DNA of 64,000 nucleotides, taken from NCBI GenBank assembly GCA_038503035.1, contig JAVSML010024430.1:787248-851247 (forward strand). The letters are read 5' to 3'. Under the pieces are notes generated by a model. It did no database searches. It saw nothing but the letters and a program-made list of their open reading frames with translations, and had not been told where the DNA came from. This document shows positions 22,399 through 34,602 of this stretch, one piece after another; the stretch's first letter is position 1; every line of letters starts with the position of its first letter. The stretch comes from Crocodylus rhombifer (Eukaryota; Chordata; Crocodylia; Crocodylidae). The position numbers and the translations under genes are program-made.

Positions 22399-24229
22399 GT
22401 CACAGTCTCGTTCTTGGTTCACTGCAAGGGTAGTGTAATAACTTGCTGCTCTTTTCCATGGCTCTTGATAAAGACCTTGCTAAGTCCAGCACAAAGCAAA
22501 AATATCACTGCTTGTCTGAATGAGTAGCAACTGTTTAATTGCCTGCCATTTTGTGGTAATTTAATATCAGGGTTCTGAATTTCTTCACGGGGATAATAAT
22601 GGATACAATACACCATTGGAAACCTGAGACTTCCAGCTTTTCATTGTCTTGCAGGATTTATTTCTGAACTTGAAAGCTTGCAAGAAGTAATACATATAAA
22701 TCAGATCAGTCTGATGACCATCATACCTCTTTCTTCTTTTCTGACATGTTTTTTAGAGGTTGCTATTATAAGAACCATTTGGAGCTGAAATCAATGCTGT
22801 ACAGCACTTAGAATCCAGCCTTCACATGGGAAAGTTTTTCCCTGCCCACCCAATAGGGTAGAGCAGCGCTCAGTCCAGTGGTTGTGCTTCTGCCTAAGGT
22901 TACTCTTAAACAGGTTATTGTTTTACTCTCTCCTTCAAACCATTGCTGTAAACCACTGTAATGTATAGCCACAGCATACACCAAAATATCTGACCTGTGG
23001 CCTACCTGCAGGAACTTCAGAGACCTGGGGTGGAAGAGCATTTATTGTGGTTATACATTGCTGTACATACTACAGTGGTGTATTTTCCAGCAACTGTGGT
23101 TACTGGGACTTCAATCCTGAGCCATCACTGGATTTATAGGCACAGAGCTGAAGCATTAATCTAACCCCCCAGAGTGACCAAAAAGGAATCGTCTGTCAGC
23201 ATTTATTGAACAAGTAAATATAAACAATTGCAGGACTTTCTCTTTTATTAAACAAAGACCTCCCCCAATAAGGGGCTTTTTCTAGTACAGAAAATGTCTC
23301 AGGCTTTTTGTCTTAGGACCTGAATAATTGCCACTAGCTCTTTGTGCTTTTAGGTCCTTGTCACAAAAATTTTATGCCCCTTACCAAGGGTAATGGATAG
23401 CTGCCTGGTCCTGTCCCCGTTTCTCTATGTGCCCAAGTCTTGTCTCACTAAAATCAGCGTTGCTCCTGTGTAACTACTGACATAAATTACTACATTACTA
23501 TTCCACCTGATTTACAGCAATGAAAGCAAGAGGAAAATCAACTTGCCTTATTTTCTTTGCCTGTTTGAAAGAAATTGGAGCCTACTCTACAGATCTCTTT
23601 TAGCTGGTGAAGTGGTATGGTTTCTCACCTCACACAAGCTTTCTTTGTCAGCTTTGTTTTCTGATGTTTATAAACCCAGAGGAGCTTTCTTATGTGTGTT
23701 TGTTCTTTGATTTCTGGTTGTTTCTCATGCCCAATCTGGCTGATGGTCTTTGCTTTCTATAACTGGGTTTCAACATGTCTACCGAGAAACCTCCTTTTCC
23801 ATTTCAGCGGCAAGGGACAATTGCATCATTGTAGGGAATGAATGCATTTTCTCACAGATTTAGTTGAATGGAGATTTTCTTAAATACTCTGCTAATTGTA
23901 GAAGTGCAGTGCTATGGTTGGAAACCTTAGGAGCATTTATATTAAAAATTCCTAGCTGGAATGAATGGCTACTCAGCACTTTATTGTTTCTTGCAGGGTT
24001 AAACATTCTTCCATTCCAACAACCACAGTAAAATAGCATTGCTGCTACTTTAAACCAAAAAACCCCCAGGATATTATTTAGGGTCTTTAGTGTCATGTGA
24101 AGGCCTCTTTTTTGGCAGAGGTCTGAGCAAAGGGAAGGCCAAATCTAGACCTGCTGACTACTGGGAGTAGCAGCAGTCTCTTACTGAAGGGACAATCCTT
24201 TAGCTGCTCATTACTGATTGCAGTCCTAT
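22399..24229. other. Unassigned, no gene seen
   Basis: AT-rich intergenic sequence. A weak tRNA-like minus-strand stretch at about 23,105-23,180 was not firm enough to call. Confidence 0.45.
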
Positions 24230-24525
24230 GGGTATGCCTGCATTGAAGCTACTTTGTAGCTCAGACTGCAGTGCAGCATAGTCACAAATTAGCTTGGGTA
24301 GTGGTAGCAGTCCAGCTGTAGCAACACAGATCTCAGCACAGGCCAGTTTACCCTGCTGAGAAGCAGAACATAACTGGATATCAGAAGAGTCACTGTTCAT
24401 TCAGTTCAGCAGTGCTATTTTTTATTTTTCTTTTCCACCAAAATGTACAGCTTTCTCCTGCCACAGCTAAACTTGTACCGTTCACAGGCAACCTAGTTTG
24501 AAGTTAGCTTTAATGTATCTACACC
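24230..24525. mobile_element. hAT-like MITE
   Basis: Left GGGTATGCCTGCATTGAAGC and right, reversed, GGTGTAGATACATTAAAGCT form imperfect inverted repeats over 296 bp. The pattern resembles the GGGTATGTCTACA-type ends of reptile hAT MITEs. It is directly followed at 24,525 by CAGTGTTGCTCAACCTACAG, which looks like the end of another hAT element. Confidence 0.55.
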
Positions 24526-25509
24526 AGTGTTGCTCAACCTACAGCCCATGAGCCAGATCCACCCCACAAAGTAACTGGACCCAGTCCGCTGCACAGGGAA
24601 TTAGTGACAAGCAACTTGCTCCTACATGTCCCCTTCCCAGGCTTGAGCAGTACCACTGATCCCCTCCACAGCCCTTCCTGCTCTGCTCTCTTCCTCTCTC
24701 CCTTGCCCCCTTTCTCTCTCCCCTCACTCTGCCATTGGCAGTTGCCTTCTCTAGTGGCGGGGAGTAATGGCCCATGGTGCAGTGCAGTGCAGTTGCAAGC
24801 ACCCAGCCTTCTGCTCTAAAAGCTTGAGCTCCTTTGATCTATATTATTGGCTGTTGCTTCTGTAATTGCACCGTAGGTGTAGCCTTAGTCCGAGATTCAG
24901 GAAGGTATGTCTTTGCGCACTTCGCTTTACATTCAAAAAGCTGTGAACATAGTTATAGGACATTCATTGAAAACTTTAAACAAAATCATTTCAGAATATT
25001 TCACAGCAATCATCCTGACCAAGACCAAAGAAAGCAGCATGTGCTAAGTTAGTTGAAGACCAATTGGTCTTGGTAAGAATTAGAGATGCTTACAGAATCC
25101 AGCATCATCTTTTTTTAAGCCTAATCTATGCTAAACTTCAAGATCCTGTATTCCCAGTGGGGACTAAGGGTTGCAGTTCTGTTCCCTGGGGATACTGCCA
25201 CTGTTACTGCTGTGGCGGTACAAACCGGTGTTGCTGTTGTGGCAGTACTGGGAACAGCTGGTCCCCAGGGCAGCAGCAGGCTCTCCTTGCTGCCTTGTTG
25301 TGGCTGACTGTCAAAAGTCTACTGCTGCTTTTGGAGACCAGGTGCCTACAGCTCTGCTTGCCCACAGTCTCTGCTGGGAGCAGCAGACTGCTTTTGAGCC
25401 TGGTACAGCCCCCTGCCCAGGAGCTGCAGCTCTGCTCAGGGGCAATGGTAGGAATCAGAGATCACGGAGGGGGCAAGGAGGTAAGGTTTTGTAGGGGAGG
25501 TGAGGACTT
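24526..25509. other. Unassigned; GC-rich CTG/CAG-word stretch
   Basis: It begins with a hAT-like end (CAGTGTTGCTCAACCTACAG) with no partner. 25,150-25,450 is rich in GCTGCTG/GGCAGTA words and gives a 149-codon frame by composition, not by homology. Confidence 0.4.
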
Positions 25510-25610
25510 CTGAGGATGATATCTTTTATTGGACTAACCACCTGGTTGGGATAAACTTAGACAAGCTTCCCAATGTAGTGCATTCTTTTTCAGGTAGTAC
25601 GTCAAAGTGC
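25510..25610 (+). mobile_element. Relative of the 1,176 MITE
   Basis: GATGATATCTTTTATTGGAC and ACAAGCTTCCC follow the order seen at 1,176-1,240. The right inverted repeat is not clear, so this is a decayed or truncated copy. Confidence 0.5.
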
Positions 25611-25789
25611 TGGGGCACTTCTAGCACTACAAAAGCACAACTGATTATGGCCAGAGAGCATCAGAACAGTCACACTGAAAAATCACAGTGTGACAGGTAC
25701 AACCTGAATGTGTGTGGGGGGAGGAGGAGGGTCAGAATTTAGAAACAAAAGGTTAACAATATCAGAAGTCCAGAAGCCAACACTGAGGT

Positions 25790-26170
25790 TCCCAAAGACT
25801 GGGCATCAGTCTAAGTCCAAGGAATCACACCAGGGGTCAAGACATGGTTGAGACCAGGCCAGGAGTCAGGAGCTGGAGAGTTCAGAAGACACAACAGAGG
25901 AAACAGGAACAAGATGAGGCAGGGGGTGAGGCAGGAACAAGGCTCAAGGGTCAAAGGCTGGAGCAAGGCAGGAGAGTCCCAAATAGCAAGACTACACACC
26001 CTGTTGCCAGGACAGGGCCCCAAGGGAACAGGAGATGAAGGGAGTGCTGCTATAGTCCTCCCATGAAGGGCTTGTGACTTCCAGTGGTTCATTAAAGTTA
26101 AATGGTCCCTCCTTGGGAACCACCCATGAGGTCAGAAGACCTGGATTTCAGCTCCAGGGGTCCTGACAGT
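25790..26170. other. Purine-rich stretch resembling 16.3-17.1 kb
   Basis: Rich in CAGGA/AAGGC words and ending near GGGGTCCTGACAG. Same caveat as the 16.3-kb stretch. Confidence 0.3.
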
Positions 26171-27164
26171 TAGGTCCTGCTTCTTGTGAATGGCCCATCA
26201 CTTATGAATCTTATTTTTACCATTTACATTTATCACAACTGCACTCTCAAAAACAGGCTAGAGTGTTCACTGCCTCAGCTCCTACTGCTGCAAACCCAGT
26301 TCAACCTGCAGTACCTGATAGATGACCTTATAATCCAGTTTGCAGCAATCTAAGTTTCATGTTAGATCAATCCTCTCTCACAATCCCAGTTTCTGTTTAT
26401 CATGTTTGTATTTTCACTACTTGATCATTTAGCTAAGAAGTCCTCAAGCTTTTCGGGCATGGTGGCCTATGCTAGCTTTTGCCTCCTCTGTGGCTGGGTT
26501 TTAATTTACTGTGTTTTGTTTCTGTAAAATGGACTTTAATTTACTGGGCTTTTGGCTCAATACAAAACCCACAGTCAATGGAAAGACCCCAGGAATATGA
26601 ACGGTCTGCGGAACAGCTCCTTTCTTCGTAAATGCTTTATTAGGCAAAGGTCAAGGGTACAGATTTAGTACATTTTTATTTCTTTACTAATAGCTATGAC
26701 TACTGATATTCAGACACACACACATTTATGCACGTTTTCAACAAAGTAAATATTATTTGTATTACAGTAGAGTACCCTGGGGTGCTGGGAGGTTCTTTTA
26801 ATCACCAGGTACCAGTAGGTGCTGTGCAATATTAGTGCTGTTATGTGTGCAGACACCAACATGATTCATAGGATAAAACCAGATACCTCAAATAGGAACT
26901 GATAATGTTAAATACATTCTGACCTACTGTGGTCATTACTGATATCTTCATAACAGAAAAATTGCTATTTCTGTAGGAAAAAAAAGAGTGAAAGCCAAGA
27001 GCTGAAATTTTCTGATGGGGTGTCTAGACTCTAATGGGGAGTGCCATGAGTCTAATGAGGGATGCCTTGAGTCTAAAAAGGTAGAAACCCCCTGGAGTAA
27101 AGCTTAGAAACACAAAACAAAATTAAGCACCCATTAATCTAGACCCTGTATATCTTTTCAGTGA
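26171..27164. other. Unassigned, no gene seen
   Basis: AT-rich. A local triplicated phrase (GGGGTGTCTAGACTCTAATG, GAGTCTAATGAGGGATGCC, GAGTCTAAAAAGG) at 27,015-27,085 hints at an old tandem repeat. Confidence 0.4.
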
Positions 27165-27250
27165 GAGACAGAAATGCAGGGGATGTTTGTGGCAGAAGTG
27201 GGAATTAAACCCAGATGTCCTGAGTCCAAGTTCAGTGTCTTGACCCTAAA
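27165..27250 (-). mobile_element. MIR-like (tRNA-derived) SINE fragment
   Basis: On the minus strand it reads TCAGGACATCTGGGTTTAAT then TCCCACTTCTGCCAC, the tRNA B-box-like segment and following region of MIR-type SINEs. Ancient and truncated. Confidence 0.5.
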
Positions 27251-28048
27251 CTCTCCTCCCTTTTCGTGGTGACACTGCAATGTCACCACTGTGCCATACA
27301 AATAAATACTCTTCTCTAATGATGTCAGCACTGGTGGGATCATCCCTTCTTCTCTGACAAAAGAATCATAAGGAAAGAAGACCTGAGTTTTGGATTTCTA
27401 GGTTAGTTTTAATTCCATGTGTCTAATGATAATTATAGGGTCTGCCACTGAAAAGGAAGAGCAAAGCCTTTGGAGAATCCGTTGATAAGAGAGGGAACAC
27501 TCTGGAAAAGATTATGTACACATGTTCTACTAAGGTCTGTCTAGGCTTTGTAATCCTCTTGGCGTTCCACTTCTCAAATGAATGACAACCATCATTGTGC
27601 AAGACCTTGTGGAAGAAGCTTTTGCGATAAAGTTCATGTATGTTCATGGGAAAGCAGCCAGCTTGGTCAAATATAGTAAAAGCAAGCACATTCCAAATCA
27701 GATTAGAGCAAAGCCTTATTCCCATGAATTACTCTAAACAAAGGACCAGAGGTAATGTTTTTTTTCCAGATTAGAAATGTCTTCTGCCATGGTTTCTTGC
27801 AAGAGTAAGGGCTTGTCTCTACTGCTAAAAGATGCATTTTTTTTCTGTGGGGATAAATGCCATGTTGAGTTACTCCAAAGTAAGAATACAGTAAGGACCA
27901 GGCACTTTATCCTTACCAGAGGGCCAACTTACCAAGTGTAAAACTACACAGATGTATACTGCTATGTTTGAGAAGTTTACCTCATGGTGAAGTCAAACCA
28001 CTGTTTCTTCATTGTGGTTTTCCCCAATGCAGGCTAATAATCAAAAGG

Positions 28049-28103
28049 TAAAAAAAAAAAGAAAAGAAATCCCTGCCTCCCCCCTCCCCCTTTTTTTTTT
28101 TTT
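28049..28103 (+). repeat. A-rich / C-rich / T-rich low-complexity block
   Basis: An A run, a CCCTCC-type pyrimidine tract and a T run of about 13 in 55 bp. Confidence 0.9.
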
Positions 28104-28700
28104 AGCAGCGAAGACAAGCTCTAAAGCTCTGATTTTGGCTTCTCAGACATTCATAATTCTCCTTTCATTGGTTTAAATCGAGAATCAGATGCTGATAGTG
28201 GATTATATGTTGTTTTCTGTTGGCCCTGACTCAAAGTCTAGGTGAACTTTAGCAATGAACAAAGCTTCCTTTGTGTACAACAGGAAAAAAAGATAAAACT
28301 GTCAGATCCAAAAATGTGCAGGAGAGCATATCAAATTAAAACTAATAATGTGTGTGTCTTCATGGGTGTGGATTCTCCCTTTGTTCAATTCTTGTCTTCC
28401 TTACCCACTGGAGGAAAGATATGAGAAAGCCAAGAGTCTTGCACAAGGGTCAACCATGTTCAGGATTTCTTATGTAAGACAGGAAAACTCACTAAGAGGG
28501 CATCCTCCAAGTACTCCTAACAAGACAGAAAAATCAATGTATTTTAATTCAAAGTTCACAGAGCTGGAACGAGTCTGAATTTCTCTGACAAACTATGCCA
28601 AGTATCACTGTGTGAAAAGGTGACTACCATAGTCCTGTGAAAGCAGATTCATGGAATCTTGGTACTTCTAAGGTCTCCAATGTCTGGCCAGGCTCTAGTC

Positions 28701-28858
28701 CAGTGCTTCCCAAACTTTTCCTCAGCATGACACCATTTATGGCCCCATTTGCTCAGCACAACCCCCCACTCCCAACCCGCAGTACCCCACCCTCACAACC
28801 CCCTCCGCCGACGTTGTGGCCCCATTTGGGGTCGCAACCCACAGTTTGGGACCCACTG
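28701..28858. mobile_element. hAT-type MITE with near-perfect TSD
   Basis: CAGTGCTTCCCAAACTTTT at the left and, reversed, CAGTGGGTCCCAAACTGTG at the right; 158 bp. Flanked by CTCTAGTC (28,693-28,700) and CTCTAAGC (28,859-28,866), an 8-bp TSD with two changes. Confidence 0.8.
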
Positions 28859-30549
28859 CTCTAAGCAGTCTCTTCCTCTTCACACATGGGCACGTTCCCT
28901 GGGCAAAGATTCTCTATTACTTCCACAGAATGGCACCATATGGGATAGCTGCACTGGGATCCCCAGGATCAGTGTTAACCTCTCAATATTTTTCAGTTGC
29001 CCAGTCACAACACCCTGCCCATAGCTCCAGACTTCTGCATAATGTGGTGTAGTTTAATATTTCAAATATGCTTGATAGTTGAAGCATGTGATATGTTTGG
29101 CCTTGCAAAGGAATTTCTAAATCAGTTATGCTCTATTCAGCCTGTATGACAATGAATTATGGTCAGTGCCTTCCTATGTCTCCTCCAGTAGACCCCACAC
29201 CTCCATTGCAGTGCTGAGTCTTTTTTCCTGATTATAGACTCGTCTGATGCCTATGATAAGCATCTTTTCCCCTCCACTTTAGCTCAGAGAGTGTAACCCT
29301 TCTGAACAGTAGCTTCCAAAATTGTTTCTTTCTGTTCCTTTCTTCCTGTTGGAGATTTTCCATTACTGCAAGCCGTTCTGCTTCAAACCAAAGACCAGCA
29401 GCTTGGGTTGAAAAACCAACTGGGGGATTTATCCCTTCTTCTACTCCAACTCACAGAATGTTGTCTTGGAGTCTGTGACTAAGATCCCAGCTCTTCAAAG
29501 AATATAAGTAATGTCAGCTGATTTGTGGGCCTGTAGCCCCTCCATACAGATGTTTTCAAAATATTTGCAGATAGAGACAATTGTAATAGTGCATAACAGT
29601 GTCAGCTGAAACATTTTCAGTGACCTGGCACTATGTTTATTAAGATCATACTTTTCTCCAATATCAGGTCAGTTGTAGGAATCTGGAAATCTGATTTACT
29701 ATTTTCCTAGTCATATTCTGTTTGCCTTTGGCTCTCTCAAGAGATGGGTGATAGTTATGCCCAAATACGCAAAGTCATTGAGTGGTAAACAACATGGGTA
29801 GCAGGCTAAACAAAATGGAAAGTTGGCCAGGAAGTATAATTAGTACACAGAACAATAATTTCAAAACCCAGAAAGCATAAAAACAAATGTATTATTTATT
29901 CAGTCACTGGGGATGCTCATTTCAGTCACTGGGGATGCTCATTCCTGGCTGCATCATAAAGAAAATATGATCAGCATCAATGTTATGTTCTCCAATTTTT
30001 GTCAAAAATTTTACACTTCAGAAGAAGACAAGAGTTGTAACTTGCTCAGTAGAAATATATCAAATCTATATTATCGCAGTTTCCATTTCTTTTATTTCCT
30101 GCCTCTCCCAATCCTGGAAGATAATGAGATTTAATTAGAGGTTGTAACCAGGGCCATTAAAAAAGTCATAAAAAACTTGCAAAGGTAAACTAAAGCTAAA
30201 GGTACTCAATATGACATGATGGTAGAGTATCACTCCCATTGCATCCACTGACTGCTTATGTGAGGGCCTTGTTACATGGTAATTTTGGGCAGCTCCTGGA
30301 GCTCGTAACCCCTGGACTGTCTGCACATTAACACCCTAAAGTTGTTTTGAGCACTCATTATGTAGCTCAAAGTTACGCCACTCCAGGACAGGATTGTTTC
30401 TGATCTGTACTTCCCAGGTCCTGTTCCATCAAGGTGTGGCCACTCCCCATGGATGTGCTCCCCAAGCTGAAGTCCTCCAGTATCTCTCAAACCCCTGCCT
30501 ATAGAAACCAGCCTTGACTCACCAGCCCTGTAGTGGCGACTTCATGAGG
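28859..30549. other. Unassigned except the 22-bp tandem
   Basis: AT-rich intergenic DNA up to the CR1 at 30,550. No exon or repeat family recognised. Confidence 0.45.
29901..29944 (+). repeat. 22-bp tandem duplication
   Basis: CAGTCACTGGGGATGCTCAT plus TT/TC occurs twice head to tail, with a difference only at the last base. Confidence 0.95.
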
Positions 30550-31836
30550 GGCCAGCAGAGGATTTCATGCTTAGGTGCAACCAACATGGGTTCATCAGTG
30601 GCAGGTCCTGTCAGACCAACCTGGTGGCCTTCTATGATCAGATAACCAAATCATTAGATGCAGAGGTAGCAGTGGACAGAGTCTTCCTGGACTTTCGGAA
30701 GGCCTTCAACACTGTCTCTCACCATGTTCTCATTAAGAAACTGGGGGACTGCGGTGTTGATACTCACACAATCAATTGGGTTGCCAACTGGCTGGAGGGC
30801 CGCACCCAGGGAGTGGTGGTGGATGGGTTATTTTCAGCCTGGAGGGACGTGGGCAGCGGGGCTCCGCAGGGCTTGGTCCTCGGGCCTGCACTGCTCAACA
30901 TCTTCATCAGCGACTTGGACAAGGGGGTAAAAAGCACCCTGTTCAAATTTGCTGATGACACTAAGATGTGGGGGGATGTGGGCAGTCTAGAAGGAAGCAT
31001 CAGGCTACAATCAGACCTAGGCAAGTTACAAGGGTGGGTGGATAAGAACAGGATGGGATTCAACACTGACAAGTGCAAAGTGATGCACCTGGGGAGGAAA
31101 AACCGGCACCATACCTACAGGCTGGGGAACTCCCTTCTTGTCAGCACAGAGGCAGAAAAGGATCTCGGAGTCATCATTGACTCCAAGATGAACATGGGCC
31201 GGCAGTGTGGGGATGCGGTCAGGAAGGCCAACTACACTTGTCATGCATCCACAGATGCATCTCGAGCAGGTCCAAGGAGGTGATTCTCCCCCTCTATGCG
31301 GCACTGGTCAGGCCACAGCTGGAGTACTGTGTCCAGTTCTGGGCGCCGCACTTCAAGAGGGATGTGGACAACATGGAGAGGGTCCAGAGGAGGGCCACTC
31401 GCATGATTGGGGGCAGCAGGGCAGACCCTACGAGGAGAGGCTACGGGGCCTGAACCTGTTCAGCCTCCAAAAGAGAAGGCTGAGGGGGGATCTAGTGGCC
31501 TGTTACAAACTAGTCAGAGGGGATCAGCAGGCACTGGGGAAGTCCCTGTTCCCCCGAGCACTGCCAGGAGTGACCAGAAATAATGGTTACAAGCTGGCAG
31601 AGGGTAGATTTAGGCTAGATATCAGGAGGCGCGACTTCATGGTCAGGGCGGATAGGGTCTGGAACCAACTTCCAAGAGAAGTGGTGCAGGCTCCTACCCT
31701 GGGGGTCTTTAAGAGGATGTTAGATGAACACCTTGCTGGGGTCATTTGACCCCAGTACTCTTGCCTGCCGTGGCAGGGGGTCGGACTAGATGATCTGCTC
31801 AGGTCCCTTCCAACCCTAGAAACTATGAAACTATGA
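30550..31836 (+). mobile_element. CR1 LINE, 5'-truncated, probably the best-preserved copy in the window
   Basis: It begins in the reverse-transcriptase domain (QHGFISGRSCQTNLVAFYDQ) and runs to a clear 3' end: GGTCGGACTAGATGATCTGC, then a CCCTTCCAACCCTAGAAAC stretch and ATGAAACTATGA. Motif A (FLDFRKAF, Asp codon at 30,690) and motif C (FADD, 30,948-30,959) are intact. No target-site duplication is expected for CR1. The style of this 3' tail is the main reason for suggesting a crocodilian. Confidence 0.93.
30567..31749 (+). pseudogene. CR1 ORF2 C-terminal remnant
   Basis: Reading runs openly for 238 codons from 30,567, then shifts frame near 31,205-31,250. The remaining CR1 C-terminus ([19 protein letters not shown], then SLQKRRLRGDLVACYKLVRG and VWNQLPREVV) continues in two other frames to 31,749. 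The catalytic Asp residues are kept, but the N-terminal endonuclease and part of the RT fingers are missing because of 5' truncation. Confidence 0.9.
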
Positions 31837-32009
31837 CTCGTAGCTACAGCTTCTAGCTCTGCCCTTGCTCACAAGGCCTCTAGTGGGAAGTCACAGGTGT
31901 GCAGGCAGGGGGCAATCAGAGAAGGTTTTTAGACTAAGGGTATGATTGCTCCAAACTCCAAGCTAGCACTAACTCTGATCAACATTTGTACAACCTACAG
32001 CATAAGGTG

Positions 32010-32110
32010 TAACAAAGCCCTGAGGAAATCATTTAATTGCTCTGGGCCTCACTTCCGCTTTTGTAAAATGAGTATAATAATTTTTCTTTTTGGTTTCTTA
32101 TTGTGATGGA
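32010..32110 (+). mobile_element. MIR-like SINE fragment
   Basis: AAATCATTTAATTGCTCTGG, GCCTCACTTCC, TTTTGTAAAATGAGTATAAT follow the MIR core order (ACTTAACCTCTCTGTGCCTC, TGTAAAATGGGGATAAT). Confidence 0.6.
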
Positions 32111-32559
32111 GTTTATAGGTCCCACACAACAAGGAAGGGGTTAGATAGGAATCCAAGGATCATTAGGACCCAGGAGCAACCCAGGCAGGTTAGACAGTCA
32201 ATCTGTTCCACACTTATCTACTTAAATAGTAAGATTTTCTTCAGTAAGTGTAGTCTTTACTAAGCATCTAATTTAATGGAGCCTTTCAGTAGTGTGTTTA
32301 AATATCAAGATCTAATCAATGGCAACTGGGAGGGCACCATGCTCAGTACAGTGAAATGGCCCATTGCTAAGGAGCCACCTTGCCTTAGTTTCAGATTAAC
32401 CCAGCTAACTACTTCTGGGATCTGATGAATGTTTATGATGCACCTTGAGATTCCCAAAAGTCAGCCACCAAAAGTTTCAAGCTTGGGGGTCTAAAGTTAG
32501 ACATTGTAACTGATCTTGACTAATTATTCCATAGCCACTGAAATAAAAGGAACTGTGTA

Positions 32560-33480
32560 AGAGGGAATCCCAATCCTGTTAACTATATGAGGTGGAGGAA
32601 CAGGAGGGAAGAGTGGGGTTCACAGGGGAGCAAGACTTTGGTGGCCCACAGGGGCAGATTACTGCACCAGCTGGAACCCAAACCTTACTGCCTAAGACAG
32701 CTAACCTAAAGAGGGCTTCAGGGCAAGGGGAATCAAATAGCTGGTTAGGTTGAACAGGAACCTCTGGGTACATCTCCAAGGGCAGCAGTCAGATGTCCAG
32801 AAGGGGCAGGGATTAGCTGCATATAAACCCTGTCTCTGGGCTACGGCAGACAGTTAGGGCCTGCAAGATGCAGGGGAAAGAGTGGCGGACAGAGCCCACT
32901 GCCAGGGAAAAGTAGGTAACCTGGGGCTGGGAGAATCAAGTTGGCTCCTTGGGATTGCTGCAACGTTATGGCCCTGAAAGAATTGTGAATGAGTTGTAAC
33001 TGGATGGTTAACCCTTTGTGTTCTGAGTATCTTTTCTGTATTTACATTTAACATCTGGGATGTGACTGATGGGGTGGTTTGAAGGTCACAGAGGAGGGTG
33101 CTCTGTGTTTTGAGACTAGCTGTGTTCGAGGATGTATGGGGCTGAGGCCCAGGAAGCTTGGATCCAAGGTAGTGAACCTAGGCTGATGGGGCTCAGTCAG
33201 ACAACAGTCAGACAACAAACCTTTATCCTGGTTTTGGCCTGAAGCTGGGAAGGCTGAAGCCAGGATAAGGGTTTTAGGGCCTGAGGGGCTCAGTATTGGT
33301 TTGGGGCCCAGAGGTCCCATCCAAACAGCAACTGAGTCACCTGTGAGACATAGGCTTGGCTATGGGGGTGGCAGGAGGCTACAATATAGTCCCTAAGGCA
33401 CAACTAGGGCCATCTTAAAAGGGAAGTACTGCCTGGAAAGTTTGGGGGTGGAGTAGCCACAAAGTAGGGGGGAAGTAACC
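32560..33480 (+). other. Possible LTR-derived segment
   Basis: G-rich, non-coding text with a TATA-like GCATATAAACCC at about 32,818-32,829, in the style of LTR sequence. Neither TG...CA ends nor a TSD could be fixed. Stays a guess. Confidence 0.25.
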
Positions 33481-33487
33481 CCTAGGG

Positions 33488-34161
33488 CAGAGGTAGGTAA
33501 TGTTTTTTTTGCTGGAGTGCCGAAAAAACCAAAATGTCTACCTTGGAAGGTGCCAGAGTGCCAGCATGCCAGAAAAACAAAATGGGGGGGCTTAGAATGA
33601 GGGTGGGCTCCACAGCTTCAGCATGAGCTCCATGCTGGCGGTGCCTGCACGTGCACCTCAGAGTGGACAGCAGGAGGGCTGTGCTGCCTCGCTCTCTGCT
33701 CTGAGGTGCATGAGCAGTTGCTGCCAGCGTGGAGCTGATGCCAGAGCTGTGGAGCCCGGTGCAGCTGTTTAAAGCCTGCCCACTGCTTGCTGCAGTTGCC
33801 CACAGCGCGGGCTGGCTACAAACAGCTGTGCCAGGCTCTGGAGCCCAGTAAGCTCTGTGCTGGGAGCAGGGGAGAGACTGGGGTTGCAATGCCTTAGGCC
33901 CCTCCCCCACCGTCTGCTCTGAGGTGCACTGATGCCGGAGCCTGGTGCAGCTGTTTGCATCCTCCCAGCTGCAGCCGGCTCTGCGTTGCTGCTGCCAACC
34001 ATGGAGCCCAGGCTGCTTGCAGCCTCCCAGTCACCTGCTGGGATCAGCCCAGGCTCCATGGCTGGCAGCAGCTACCCAGAACCAGGGCTGGTGGTGGCGT
34101 ACTGAGCAAAATGGTCTCTTATGCCATACTTGGCACATGTGCCGGGGGTTGCTGACCCCTG
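33488..34161. mobile_element. hAT-like element, 0.67 kb
   Basis: Starts CAGAGGTAGGTAATG and ends (reversed) CAGGGGTCAGCAACCCCC, the end type of reptile hAT elements, with GC-rich interior. The interior repeats phrases such as TCTGAGGTGCA twice in direct order. No TSD was recognised. Confidence 0.6.
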
Positions 34162-34227
34162 AGCCAAATCATAAAGATGAAAGCGAAAACATCAGAGGCA
34201 AAATGGGAGTCAACTGACTGAAAGATT

Positions 34228-34602
34228 AACATAAGAAGTGCTGTTCTGGGTCAGACCAATTGTCCATCCAGCCCGGCATCCTGTCTCTGACAGTGGCAAG
34301 AGCAGATGCTAGAAGGAGACCATTGAACCAGATTGCTAAAGTGACCTGTCCCATATTCAGTACTCTTTCTGGTGTCCACCATTACTGGTTTAGAGATGCC
34401 AGAGGAAACATCTTCAACCATCCTGTTCAACAGCTATTCATAGATCTACCATCCATGAATTTATGTAATCTTGTTGAGCGCAGCTACACGATCTGACCCT
34501 ACCACCCCCTGTGGCAATGAATCTCACAAGTTAACTGTGTTGCACAAGAAAAAAGTACTCTCTCATTAGTTTTAAACCTCTCACTTACTAATTTCAGTGG
34601 AT
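34228..34602 (-). mobile_element. CR1-type LINE, 3' UTR segment
   Basis: ACATAAGAAGTGCTGTTCTG, then GGGTCAGACCAATTGTCCAT and CCAGCCCGGCATCCTGTCTC: the reverse complement of the 3' region of a CR1 subfamily widespread in turtles and crocodilians, in which this phrase borders the tail. The element runs right to left and continues in the next two CR1 blocks. Confidence 0.75.

Noticed and set aside
25064..25513. 149-codon plus-strand frame, Cys/Leu-rich
   Set aside because: The frame is open because of CTG/GCA-word composition. No domain, no exon signals, and the codon pattern follows a simple-word repeat.
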